Positions 12,375 to 24,502 of a stretch of 64,000 nucleotides of DNA are shown here, piece by piece (the stretch's first letter is position 1; every line of letters begins with the position of its first letter). Source of the stretch: Dermanyssus gallinae (Eukaryota; Arthropoda; Arachnida; Mesostigmata; Dermanyssidae). Position numbers and translations under genes: made by a program. The notes beneath the pieces are model-generated. The model had not been told where the DNA came from and made no database searches. It saw only the letters and a list, made by a program, of their open reading frames with translations. The DNA lies in contig QVRM01004007.1 of assembly GCA_003439945.1 (NCBI GenBank), positions 1,731,501 through 1,795,500 of the forward strand. Direction: 5' to 3'.

Positions 12375-12939
12375 AGACTAACATAGAAATGCAGTTAGAT
12401 GTAAGGGCCTCTGTGGGCTCAATAAATGTATAGTAACAAGGAATATATGGAAAACCATGTATATGCCAGAATTGACTTTTGCTAATGCCTATCTGGTTCA
12501 CAGCGTGGGGTTGTGAAGGAAGTTGGAAATAATACAAAGATAAGTAATAAGATCTGCATTGGAATGCCGTTTTAATAGCGCCAGGGAGTTCTGAAGGGGG
12601 GAGGGGAAAATGTTTACAAAGGAAAATACAAAGTAAGCTACGATTTAGTATTAGGAATTAAAATGTTACCAATAAACGATGGGTTAAGCAGATGCAGCTG
12701 GCAAAGACGGCACTAAGGATCAAGACAAAGTAGGAACGAGGTAGAGTTTGCAGCTAGGGAGATTGGGTACAATAAACAGCAATGAGCAAGAGCGAGGAAA
12801 TCAAATACAATAAATACAGGCAAATGAAAATTGGCGATGGTTCCAGGTCGAGTTTGGTATGTATCTATAGGAATAAAAAGAGGGAAAAGGGTGGTGTAGA
12901 GTGTGTATACGACAATTCACGAGCAAGTAGGCTATTGGC
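9820..12939. other. no gene seen: mostly AT-rich unique sequence
   Basis: Only short open frames. There is a small ACA/GCA-repeat patch at 11850-11910 and a (TA)n tract at 12342-12369. The stretch on both sides of SINE copy 2 (about 12540-13410) contains short Lys/Arg-rich frames and could be an older element into which the SINE inserted, but I recognise no domain. Confidence 0.5.
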
Positions 12940-13150
12940 AGATGCCAGGGTATCTGCCAAAGTCGACCCCGCCGGTGGCGTGGTGCATTAGCGTGAGCCT
13001 CGCAACCGGAAAGGTACATATGTGCACGGGTTCGAGCCCCACCGTTGCACATTTGTATTTATGGGGTCCGTCTCACGAAACAATGCAAAAGCAGTCTCGT
13101 GGACGTTAAATGTTGGCTGAGGGTCAGCCCGAAAAAAATAGATGCCAGGG
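12940..13150 (+). mobile_element. tRNA-derived SINE, copy 2, with target-site duplication
   Basis: The body runs from about 12962 to 13139. CCGGTGGCGTGGTGCATTAG is the A-box region and GGGTTCGAGCCCC (13028-13040) a textbook B box. The tRNA-unrelated part contains ATTTGTATTTATGGGGTCCG, ACAATGCAAAAGC and TTAAATGTTGGCTGAGGGTC, ending CAGCCCG plus a short A-rich tail (13131-13139). The flanks repeat AGATGCCAGGG at 12940-12950 and 13140-13150, an 11-bp target-site duplication as expected from LINE-mediated insertion. About 11 bp between the left repeat and the usual family 5' end is unexplained. Best-preserved copy in the window. Confidence 0.85.
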
Positions 13151-13429
13151 CAGGGATGTTGGAAGCAAGGATTTAAACAGCTAAATATAGGAAGGGGGAA
13201 TGTACAGATTGTCGAGCTTGTGGACTGGGAATGGGTCAATCGCACATATTGTAAAATAATGTACAGCCTTGGAGGGAGCAGAGATATAGACCTGTTAAAG
13301 GCCCTAGCTTTAGAACTAAACGTCAGAAAGGAGCAGGTCGTCATTACAGAGAAGAGGTTGTCCCAATGGAAGACAAATACTGAGTAGGTATTGGAGGATA
13401 CATCATTGATAGTGCGGATACGTAGGTCA

Positions 13430-13845
13430 CAAATTCCATTTGTTCACACATTTAATGTCGATAATACCTAAGTACAAAGATTTGGCTCGGCGTAAGGAGC
13501 TCACAAATGCAGTTCAAGAATTGAATAAAATATAGAATATAAACATATACAATACACAAAGGTTTGATGACATTAAACGGGCCAACTGATTTAAAGACCC
13601 AATGGTACTACAAACAAGACCGTGATATCTAGAGCATTCGGTATGACAATATTTACATCTGCAGTCAACATCAGGGTCGTGGAAGCCTTCTGCACTGCAT
13701 AGGCGGTGGTGGTAGCCGTGTACCGAAAAACGCACTATCACATGGCGATTCGGTCGGTCGGACCCTTTCCACGCGTCGTCAGTCATTGCAGGTGTTATGC
13801 AGAAATCAGGATCTATGTCGGTCAGTTTGTCCTCCTGAAGCTGAT
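13430..13845 (-). mobile_element. endonuclease/Cys-His fragment, second copy, bounded by 14-bp direct repeats
   Basis: Minus strand: DIDPDFCITPAM, DDAWKGSDRPNRHVIVRF, then CRCKYCHTECSRYHGLVC and SLNQLAR; coding similarity covers about 13574-13845. It aligns with the fragment at 8113-8540 (DxxI..A.M....W..S....RH....F, then the same C-x-C-x2-C-x3-C-x3-H-x3-C). The W...S...RH block sits where LINE endonucleases have W...SDH. GGATACGTAGGTCA occurs at both 13416-13429 and 13846-13859, so the 416 bp between may be one short insertion. No poly-A is visible at the presumed 3' end (left side). Confidence 0.6.
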
Positions 13846-14133
13846 GGATACGTAGGTCATATATATGCTGCCGCTAAGCGCCCCGATATCAAAGGGAAAC
13901 ATGTGTATTTAGGTATACATGCCAAGCGAATAAAAAATCAAAATTGGTATGCATTATTTATATAAAAGTGATCTGTATATTTTTATGTTTGCTCCCGGTA
14001 TCTAAATTACCTCATTACTTATACTTAGAAAAAACACGCCACGTGAACAGCCAAACATCTAGCTAGCTCTCAACCTGTGAGTTTCATTCAACTGAGATAT
14101 TTGTAACAGTAGAAAATATACACACATACAACT

Positions 14134-14140
<7 letters not shown>

Positions 14141-14186
<46 letters not shown>
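14141..14186. repeat. (TA)n microsatellite
   Basis: Uninterrupted TA dinucleotides, 46 bp. Confidence 0.97.
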
Positions 14187-14192
<6 letters not shown>

Positions 14193-16028
14193 ATTCGGCT
14201 AGGGCACATTAGGCAAATATTTATGCAGGTATGCGTAAATCATAAGTGCCTTTCGTTAATAATAGATTATGAAAGACGCCTTATAGTGCATTGTGCGAGT
14301 GCACCAGTAAATGCAGCAAAAGACATACGAAAACATATGAGCCGATCTAGAATATAATCGGCTCATCAGAGAGCAGCATCGCAACAGTACGTTTATGGGT
14401 CAATAGTTGAAGCAAGCGCTCCAATTAATCCATGCATGTGTGTTTGCATTCTAACTATGCGGCACTTTCAATTACTCCAGAGAGTTTTTGTGTATTATTT
14501 GTATAAAGAGCTTATTTTTAATGCACTTTACTGCTAGTATTTAAACACCAACATAGGGCAGAGTAGCGTAGCGAATTATTAAATTAAAATTTCCTTAAAA
14601 AAGGAAGAACAAGGAAAAGCCGCTACCCAAAGCCGTATGCTATTTGCAGTCTGGTTCAGTTCTGTAGTTTAGTGCGTTCACCTGTTAGTTTGTCGTTACA
14701 TAACCACGTGCAGGCTACGCTCTCTGGTGACTATCTTAGCTGATCGCATGTCGGATTTCGGCGGCCCTCCTTCACAGTTCCTTGTGGGATTCCGCCATTG
14801 ACCCCGGCCAACTCACTCGTTGATAAAGCTAAGCAGTTGAACCAAGTAGGCAGAGGTTGAAGTGTAGGTTACGGGCCTACAGGTCGACTGGCCTATAAGG
14901 TGATGAAGATGCCTCTGAGATAGTAAGTGGGCCCATAATCCCCTGGCCTCCGGCTGAAAAAGATTCTCGCAGCCCTCTTGAAGCCGGCCGGTCGTTCATA
15001 TAGTCGGCTTCTCAACAACCAGCCTGAACCGGCACTTGCAGGTCGCTCACTTGCTGCAAAAAGCAAACGGTTGTGGTGGGAGCTCCCAGCGACCGACCCA
15101 CTAACAAACGTGGTCGATGATTTCCGCTTTGGTCACTGCTTCGAGTGGCTTAAATCCTTGCTATATAGTAGTAGTAGTCACTGTTCAGCAAGTCAGCAGC
15201 GCCGCTTCAAAGGGGCGACGCGACTCACCGATGGGTTGGAAGATCGGAACGGCCGAAACTCTCTCTCTATTTCTTTCTCTGCACCGCACGACCCCAAACC
15301 TGCAGGAAAAAGCAAAAGGTGACGACGACGGTTTTAGACAAACTTAAATGCTTCCTGTACAGGCGAAGAAGGACGATAACGCGGCGTCTCCGAGAACGAA
15401 CCCGTAGCAGTGAGGTGGGCTCTTCTTGGTGGACAATCAAACAGAAAAAGAGGAAAAAAGCATCGTGGGCATCATGGGCCATGATGAGGCAAACTCAAAC
15501 CTCAAGCGAACTGGTAGCGATCGATACAACTACTGCCACTGTGGAGTTTCGAATTACTAATTAGATAGTTTGAGCACTTATTGTACGAGACAGGATTCCA
15601 ACACGGTCCGAGGCTGCTTCGCGCGATAATGTAGGGCTTATTTGCGCATGCGTTGGGCGATGGGCATCTGCATGCAGAGCAAACACCTCGATACAGCTTT
15701 CACACGACTGCATCTGAGACACTAAACGATTGAAAATGAGGGCAAAGGGGATCAACAGCACACATAGTACTCGATCACGCAAATAACGTTGCGTTGTATT
15801 TTATACGGTTTTAAAAATAATTTGAGACGGAAAATCGTTCTCTAAAAATCGACACGATCGCCTAACCATTGCTGGGTATACCAAACGAAATATTTACTTT
15901 AACCACAAAAATAAACCGCATAACCACTACGGGGTAAACGAAACGAAATGTTTACCTCAACCATTATAAATAAACTCACTCCGTTATAGTCAATTATTAT
16001 GAAATGCACTACCCCAAAGAACCATTAG

Positions 16029-16197
16029 GTCGAGCCCGGTGGCGTAGTGCATTCGCGTGCGCCTCGCGGCTGGAGGAGACACATAGGTGCACTGGTGTAA
16101 TCCCCACCGGTGCACATTTGTATATATAGGGCGCGTTTCACGGAGCAATGCGAAAGCAAACCCGCGGACATTAAATGTTGGCTGAGGGTCAGCCCGT
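16029..16197 (+). mobile_element. tRNA-derived SINE, copy 3
   Basis: Begins GTCGAGCCCGGTGGCGTAGTG, then GGAGGAGACACATAGGTGCA, GTGCACATTTGTATATATAG, GAGCAATGCGAAAGC, TTAAATGTTGGCTGAGGGTC and CAGCCCG. Collinear with copy 2 over its whole length, but the B box is mutated (GGTGTAATCCCC). TTAGGT flanks both sides (16024-16029 and about 16203-16208), a possible short target-site duplication that is too short to trust. Confidence 0.85.
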
Positions 16198-16570
16198 ACA
16201 AGTTAGGTGCACTTAGAGGGATACATGAGGTCGACATTGCCTCTCAGCAACGGTGCAAAGATTATGCTAAAGGTAGTCAATACATATAGAGTCAAACATA
16301 TACGTGAAATACGTTTCACTTTATATGCATTAGTTAGTTGTATATTAGCACATACAGCCAGTAACTTAGACGTTATCCAGTTAAAACAACTAAGATCTAC
16401 TATTATTTTCAGGTTGGATAAGTCCTTGCATGTTATGAACCAAAAATAGGCTATCTAAAAACTATTATATCAAATTAGTTGTTTTTGGCATCAAAATATG
16501 CATGCTAACACAAACAAGAATATAGCTTGAAAATGACGTGGTTGAAAGGCACACAAAATATTCAATAACT

Positions 16571-16622
<52 letters not shown>
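16571..16622. repeat. compound (CA)n(TA)n microsatellite
   Basis: About 12 CA units pass directly into about 14 TA units. Confidence 0.97.
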
Positions 16623-16625
<3 letters not shown>

Positions 16626-19600
16626 CATACATAGATAAACAAGTACAATAGGTAGATTTTTTATTACAAGGACAATATAAATATGTACGTTATGCAGATG
16701 TTCGTGCATATGCTTAAAAAGAGTATAACAACGGCGATCTGCCTTACTGATATCCACAGTGCCCGTTGTGACGTCAAGTTATTGCCCGTTACATTGGTTG
16801 CACGCTCGTGACAGCCAACATTACTCCACCCTATCAAAGGAAGTTCTCGTTGCTTTTGGCTTCACGATGGTTAGTCTGCAAGACCCACTGGTCATGAGTC
16901 ATAAACCAGATTCAGCGTGGCTGCGGGTTCTTGGAAAAGCCAAGCTCGGAACGGTCTCTCAAAAGAAATTTCTGCCAGGGCTGACCCTGAGCAATGAAAT
17001 GAAACCTTTTTCTTGCAGAACAGAAGATATCTGAATACTGTACCCGGCCTATACGGCGCCCCAAACTATGCCGGCAGCGAAAGTGTCTGACGTCAACCAC
17101 ATTTATTTGTTAAACACGGCGACAACGAATGCACAGGTCGATAGACAAGCAAAATCAACTTCCGTATGAACGACACATACACACAGGATGAGTCTATACG
17201 GACATCGCATGACGGCCATAATTACCGAGATAAAGTGTACATGATGATAATAACCTTTGAAGGCGGAGTGAGTCCCCAGCGGCGGCGGGGGCGCCTAAAG
17301 CCGTGCCCACCATACTGCACTCTGCGCTTAGCCGGCTTAGCGGTGCGTGTCTGGGCTGGGCTGACCCGTATTGATATACGAGGTTGCGCCCGGCCTCCAT
17401 CATTCCTGCTAGCCGATCTCTGTCTAGCAACGTTCCCTCGCCCCGAGTCTCACGCAGCGGCATTTCGAGTCCTTCTTCTACATCCCGAACACATGCAGGC
17501 GAGCAGCCCTCCAAACAGAGCAGCAGCAGCGGCAGCAGCAGCAGCAAGCCTTATGTGCAGGCCTTTACGAAGATAAAGTCGCTCCCCGCCCGGCCGTCCT
17601 TGGCACTCGCCTGCACGGGCGGCAGATGTGTTTGAGTGCTGCACTTGATTTGGGCAAGGGGAGAACGGGCAACGAGACGGGAGACGACACAAGCAAGTTG
17701 ACTGGCTGACTGGCTTGGAGGCCCTGGAGGTCATAGGGTCCCGCCACGATGCCCCAGCATGGTCGTGTGTGAATTCTGCCGATATGACTTTTCTGCTTGG
17801 AAAGCGTCGCAGGTCTTTTTCTTCTTTCTCGCTTCGTTGTTTTTCGTCGTCGTCGTCCCTGCCGCCCCTATTCCATACAATTCTCATCTCATTGGGCATG
17901 AGGCGGGCAGAGGGGCCGGGGGTTGAGAGATTCCTCGCCGATGCGAGCAGTCTTCCTTCCGACAGTGCCTTCTCCTCTGGCCTGCCGGCCTCAGTCGCTC
18001 TCGGCAGGCCCAGGCAAGCAGTACTCAGTCAGTCACTCAGCGAGTGTCTGCGCGAGCGAGCGAGCGGCGGTCGGGACAACGATAACGCTCTATGTTGTCG
18101 ACACAGACGAGGCGATACGGTTTGCCCCCCTCATCTGACCTAATGTCTTCAAGCGGGCAAGCGAGAGAGAGAAGGTAGAAACAGCAGCAATGGCGGCGGC
18201 GGTGAGAGAGTAAAGTCAGTTCGAGTAGTTGGACTCGGGTGAGCCAACATCCGGCAGCAGGGGAGCGTTGGGCGGCCAGTCTGCTGCGCCACGAGGCGGT
18301 GGCAGCAACGTCGACGCTAGAGAATCAATTCGAACTCACGCCGCGCATACGGTCGAACAGGAAAGAGGACGACAAGCGATGAACCACGGAAGAACGCAGA
18401 GGGAGAATGGAGGAAATTCAAATTCATCTTCTTGCTTCGACGCTGTAAAACGAAGTTTTCGTTTTCGTTTTCCTTCTTTGTTAAACAGCAGTACACGAAT
18501 CGGCCCAGCCAATCGGGCCCATACTCCTTGGCTATGTGTGCAGCCTCACTCATGACTGTCTTAATGCTCAAGGTTTGAAGCCATGGGCTTGCTGCTCTTC
18601 AGTGAGTAGCGAGCGGCAAGTAACTCTGATTCTCTTTAGAGGCTAACGTTTACTCCTTTATACAATCTCTCTCTTCCTTGTATCGTCTGCATCTTGCTGT
18701 GCTTCAACTCTAGCATCCTCCTAACCATTCTTGGTATAATCACTTTTCTCTTCGCACTAAATCATATTCTCCCGCTATACGTAGGTCAACATCAACATTA
18801 TAGCGAAATATCGGATACATCGGCAGCCGAAAAGTAGGCTATTTGGTTTTTATACTTGTGTAGTTTGCACCATATCAAGCATCATTGCAGTCTAGCTTAT
18901 TTCCATTAATAGCGCCGTTGACTTTTTATCTTTATCTAATATATTACAATTATAGGTGTTCGCAAATGATCGCCAGCTTTGATCGCCAGATTGTTTGAAT
19001 TCTACCTTGCAATGGTGTGAGTAAGAGGAATATTTAGTCGTTTAGCTTAAATAAATAATAGGTGGGAATGATTCGTAATTTTAACCCTAGTTTCTCAGCA
19101 ATAGCTACTAGGCTATACACGAAACAAGCTTACACTGTGACTCAATGTATGCAAGAATGCGCTGACTACATTTGTTTAGTGCTCCGGTTATATTTACTGT
19201 AGTTAAGAACGTCTTATAGTCATGTCTATTTTATACATGTATATTGAGTTACTTTTGGCAGTAGTATGCCAGATATTGGCAGCCTCTTTTTCTAATGGCA
19301 GAAGACAGAATGTTAGCTTTTTCAGAGACCAGTTTTAGAGATTGACACGTTGGCTTAGATAATTATCTTTGTAGCAAACACCGTTGATGTGAATTCTTTC
19401 TTGCTAAAAATGAGTTCCAGCGCAGCTTCTTGTAGGCTTAAGATGCTTTGCCTTAATGCGAGTAGCAGAAAGCCATGAATAGGTCACAAAGGCTAGTTCA
19501 ACAATTGAGAGATGATTGATCAGCTTATGATTATCGTGGACATCCACGAAACAACATCTTTGTGCCAGCATACTAGTTAGAACCAGATGCGAAACTTCAG

Positions 19601-22600
19601 GCGTATATTACCTGGTTAGAAGTGGAGACGTTTGGGTTGGTGCGGTATATATGTATATATATATATATAGTACAAGCCTATGCCCAGTTGTATGTCCGTT
19701 GACACACAGCTGACCAGTTTGGGACGGAACTATCTTTCATTTTCTAAGTCAAAAGTGGGTGTAAAGTGTGCAAACTAGCTCAGCCTTATTTGACTACAAT
19801 TTATCATTTGAACTGTCAAAGTTCAAATTTTTCCTTTACATGGAATTTTCTAGCTTCACCTAACACATAACATTTATTGTTGTATTCCAGTTATTCTCTT
19901 TGCGACCAGATACCAGTGTCGTTTGGGCCTATGCGGTCCACAATAATGCGACTTGGTTCAGTGACGCGGAAAGGATTAGACGCAAAGGATGATCACACTG
20001 GTGGTATTGGAAGCTTAAACTGCAGTGCGTTTTTGCTCTGTCGGTGACGGATCACCACCAGGAAAACTCCCACACACGGCGCAATTCGTGCAGGTCATGC
20101 TTGGTAAACCTTGCTGGACTCGCAGTTTGCTTCTCAAGTTCTTTGCTACTGTCTTTGATTCATTCGCCGGTGTCTAAGTCTCTGCTCAAAGCTTCAGCCG
20201 CAGAACGGGACAGGCGGGCGGGAGGGCGAGCGAGCCGGCGCGAAAACAGATCCGGGCAGGGAAATGTTTCCGAAAAGTAGTCGGTCCGATGTGCCGGGAT
20301 CAGCATATTTTGTACTTATTCATGGAAAAAATCTGCTTATTCTTTTCGTTCTCTTCTCCTAACCGGCGTGGGGTCTGCCGCCAACGGCCAACAGTGTTTA
20401 TCCTCTTCGGGAGAGATCGTCGAACGAGAGTATGTTCTACGGCCAGGAAGCGTTTTTCGTTTGACTTCAAATATTTAAGCTGTTAAAACAGTTGGCGCAG
20501 TAGTGCTTGCTACGATAGACGGGACGGGCTCTCAGGCCTCATAGATGAGGCTTTACGGCCGTTACGATGCTAGCAACGGGTGTTCTATGAGCCGTGAGAT
20601 TGATGATGGAACAAATCGGGGGAAATTGATCAACGCCTTTGGAGGATCTGAAAAAGCGTCGCGCCAAGTGGCAGGGTGTGGGGGTGGGGTAGATGAGGCT
20701 CAACCCCGGGGCGGCCGCACGACTCATCAAGGCTATGGTGGTTGAGCTTCATGTTGCTCTTACCGACATAAGCGAGCCCTAGAGAATACTCGCAGGTGGC
20801 AAACGACCTACGAGGGCCTGCTGTATATGAAAAGGAACAACGAATATTCGAGTAACTTTCTCGGGTATTTATTATATAGGAGGGTATGGGCCGCTGGCGG
20901 GCTCACTGGCCACCAATCACAGCCCTGTCGACAAGACTCACTTTCCCACCATAGTTCTACTCTGCCGACTACCGAAGCCACTGTCCTCCAGTGGCTGGTC
21001 CGTTCAGCGTCTTCCAGATCCCTGTCTCGGTGCCTCTATATAGCTCAGCGACATCCTTCCCTCACAATGCGAAAGACGAAAGAATTGCCGACGAGCAATA
21101 ATGCTCAACCGATGTACATGCCTCTAGCCTACTCTCGCCTGTGTGCCACAACCGGCGGTGCTTATGACCGCCTAGCTGCAAGCCAGCGGGTCCGCCCGAG
21201 GCCTCTGTCCGAAAACGCGTCGGGTCATGCAGGCAGCCGCGGAAGGGGAAAGGGATATCTGGTCCAGGGCATCTTAATCTCGGTGTCATGTGTCTTGGGA
21301 ACGAGCCTGACGTCAGGACCGTCGCGGGAGACCAACGTCTTCCCTCTTTCCTGGCTACTACTTCGCTCGTTTCTACCAGCCGCTCGACGATCCATCAGAG
21401 ATAACAATTATTCTACGTTGTTCATCACCCGCCGCCCGGAACATCAGGTAATGACCGTCATGTCCTGTCTGCCTGCCTGCCTAACCGCCACTACGAGACC
21501 ACCTGTTTTGCTTGAACGCTTATTGTGGCAACGTTATGTGTCCAGCAGCTGTATGCGTACGCGCGTCCGCAGCTACAAGACTTAACATACTTTCTCCGAG
21601 ACCCTTGAACGACCAAGCCAAGACGTTATCATGTGAGGGAGGGGTCGCAGACGATTTGCATCCGGACCTGCATACGACCAATTGAGAAAAGGAAATTTGC
21701 CTTGTGAAGCAACTAGTATTCATATACAGAAGCACATACAGCTTGATCAGATCTAACATTTTTAAGCCGTGCAAAAGATACCGGCCGCTTTGCTAACGCT
21801 AACGGTGTCAACAATGGCGGGAATAGCTATTGTAGGAATGAATGATGATTGACTTCCGAGGTCTACTAGTCGAGAGCTCACTGAGAGTTATCTGTCCGTA
21901 TATAGAGTGGATGTCTCGTCAATGAGTGCCGAAGTTGCGAGCCAACAGCCGCAGCAGCAGCAACTACAGAAGCTCGCTTGTTCTGCGATAGAGCTGCGGA
22001 GTGGCATCGAACGGCCCGGGCCCGATCCAGTCCAACGATGTGTATGTCTTGACGTGTGTCTTCTCTCACATTCGGGCAGTGGCGACAGCGGAATAGGGAG
22101 ACTCCAACGAACAGGCGAGAGAGAACAGGCGAGACCAGACCCCCCGAACAGGACAATCGCATTACAGCGTTGATCCCTCGAGGCCAGCTAATTACGGCGA
22201 GCAGAGCGCGAGGCGACGGCACGAGCGGCAACCTAGCGGCGGCGGCGGCGGCGAAACATCGTGAGAAGGCGACAAGGGAAAACGAGGGAAATCGTACATC
22301 GAGGGTGGAAGGATTGGCGGTCGGCCCGTCGTCGTCGTCGTCGCGGCTGCCGCTCTATTCGCTGCCAGTCAGTCGGATGTGTCGTCGTAGTTCTCCTACG
22401 CCGCCGGCCGCTACCGATACTAAATCCTCCTCTCAATAGTTAGACAGACAGACAGATAGATGGATGGATGGATAGATAGATATACAAGCTCATGAGCTCG
22501 TTGAGACTAACTACTGAGGCCTACTACCCCACCATGTGCTAACTCACTTACTAACCTAGAATCGAATGTTTCTATGTTGTTAGACGATTTGCGAATAGCA

Positions 22601-24427
22601 GTTTGCCGCCGGGCCGCCACAGTCGACAGTAATAGCCGGCCGGTACAACCGCGTAACATTACGCACTGAAACATGGCGCCGCATATTTTGCCCTTAGATG
22701 GTAGACAATAGTGCATTGCAGAGCATGGCTGCACGTGCAGCGGGCGCGCTTTAACGCGTTTGGGCTGGCACACACACATGGGAGTGCTAGAGATGGTGTC
22801 GTTTTATTACAATGTATGTGGGGGTATCCTTTGTTTCGATATGTGTAAGTGTCTTTATTATCTATAAGTAAATACTAATTTAAAAAAAAAAAACGTTAAC
22901 CGCATATACGGCTGTACTGGACTATCTTTGCATATCCACGACAGGCTATAGTTGTCATCATGAGCTGTTAATTTGACTGTGCTATAATACTACATGGTAT
23001 GCGACTGAGTTAGATGCTCGACTGAGCGCGTAGTACAAACGTAACAATCAATTCCGACATTCAATTCACTGCAATAGAGCAAAATAGGCAGATCGCGTCT
23101 TGCATTTTGCCTGGTTCGTTCACGATAACCACCACCACCACCTTAGACGAGCGCACAATCGAAGGAGCAGGAACAGAAGAAAATACAACAATAAGTTGGA
23201 GCCGAGTGTCTAACAGTGGCTAGCAAGCGGCACACTATAAGTGGAGTCACAAACCAAGGGAACTGGAATTGAGCACACAGAGAGAGAGAGAGACAGTGAG
23301 AGAGAGGGGGGGGGGGGCAAGACGACCGAACGGCGGCAGACAAAACTGGAGAGAAGGCAAAAACCAAATTAACTTCTTCCCTTCGTGGGTTTTGCCCGCT
23401 ACGCCTGCGTCCGTCCTTCCACCTCGGTGTCTAGCTTCCTCGGATGAGTCTCTCGTCGTCGTCGTCGGAGTCAAGCCAGCTGCAGCGAATCACATTTATT
23501 AGCCTCGCGAAGATCTGCCATCGCAGCAGTAGCAGGGCCAGCAGCACAGCGCTCCTCGCTAGAGTTTTCCCTCTATTGCTGCTGCTGATGCTGATGCTGC
23601 TGCTGATACTGCCCTCATCTGCCTTCTGCTGCGTCTTCATGCTAAAGTCTTTCACTGCTCGACCTGCCGACGCAGCCGGCTTCAGTCGTCAGTCGATACG
23701 GCTACGAGATAGCGAGCACAGTTTCTGCAAAGGTTGCTTTCACTTCAAGCACACCAAGCCTCCCCCCATCCCTCAACGCCAAATTCTTATTATTGTGCGA
23801 TTCTTGAAATGTTCGCTTATCGTCCTAGTTCAACAGTGATCCAAGCCCGGCGGCGATAACCTAAACTTTTTGCTCAGCACTTAGACAAGTGGAATAACAA
23901 GTCATGTCATAAAAAGTGCTCGCACGTGCTTAGATTTGTTTTCAAACAAGTCCGTCTCGAAGAATAGAACGGCGGTCATGACATCTAATACCGAGGAATG
24001 TGACTATAACCGTGATTCACGATGAGTGGCTAAACGCCGAACTCGAAAGGCGTCACGCGTCCAGTCAGAATTAAGGGCATCTCGCACGCCTATTTTTCTG
24101 GCTGGACATTTATTTATAAAAGCTGTCCAAACGAAAACAAAAATGACACGCTGGCGTTACGTCCAATAGTTTAAATATATATGGGAAGTTACAAAAAAAT
24201 CACTATAGTTAAATGCGCAATGAAGGTTTATGTTGTCACCCGAATCGAGCACGCAGTCAAGGCAAAAATAAGCATTTATAGATGATTCAAGTATTATCTA
24301 ATAAACCTGCAAATGTTGAGAATACTTCGACCGGTTGACTTTGCATTAGTAATATTGTACTTTCGTATATCATTCGCACACGGCTTACGAGCCATCACGC
24401 AAATCGGAAAAAATAGCTCGAAAAGGT
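16623..24427. other. no gene seen: alternating GC-rich repeat blocks and AT-rich sequence
   Basis: GC-rich, trinucleotide-bearing blocks lie at 17.2-18.6 kb, 20.0-21.6 kb and 21.9-23.7 kb. Overlapping open frames on both strands, the longest 252 codons at 20827-21585, have no recognisable domain and fit low stop density in GC-rich DNA. 18.6-20.0 kb and 23.8-24.4 kb are AT-rich and featureless. Confidence 0.5.
22442..22484. repeat. GACA/GATA/GGAT tetranucleotide repeat
   Basis: Reads GACAGACAGACAGATAGATG, then GGATGGATGGAT and AGATAGATA. Confidence 0.93.
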
Positions 24428-24502
24428 GTGCGTCGAGCCAGGATCAAACCTACGATTACGACTGTGAGACTTGCTGGCCATCTCCATCACTCCGGCCCGT
24501 CT
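24428..24502 (-). other. tRNA-like fragment with Pol III B box
   Basis: On the minus strand GGAGTGATGGAGATGGCCAG (A-box-like) is followed about 35 nt later by AGGTTTGATCCTGG (B box; 24438-24451 on the plus strand) and then CTTTT. I cannot form a good anticodon stem, so it is more likely a pseudo-tRNA or SINE head than a working tRNA. Confidence 0.35.

Noticed and set aside
20827..21585. 252-codon open frame, longest upstream of scrt
   Set aside because: No domain, irregular composition, overlapping frames on the other strand, GC-rich block with few stops, and no splice or start context supporting a gene.
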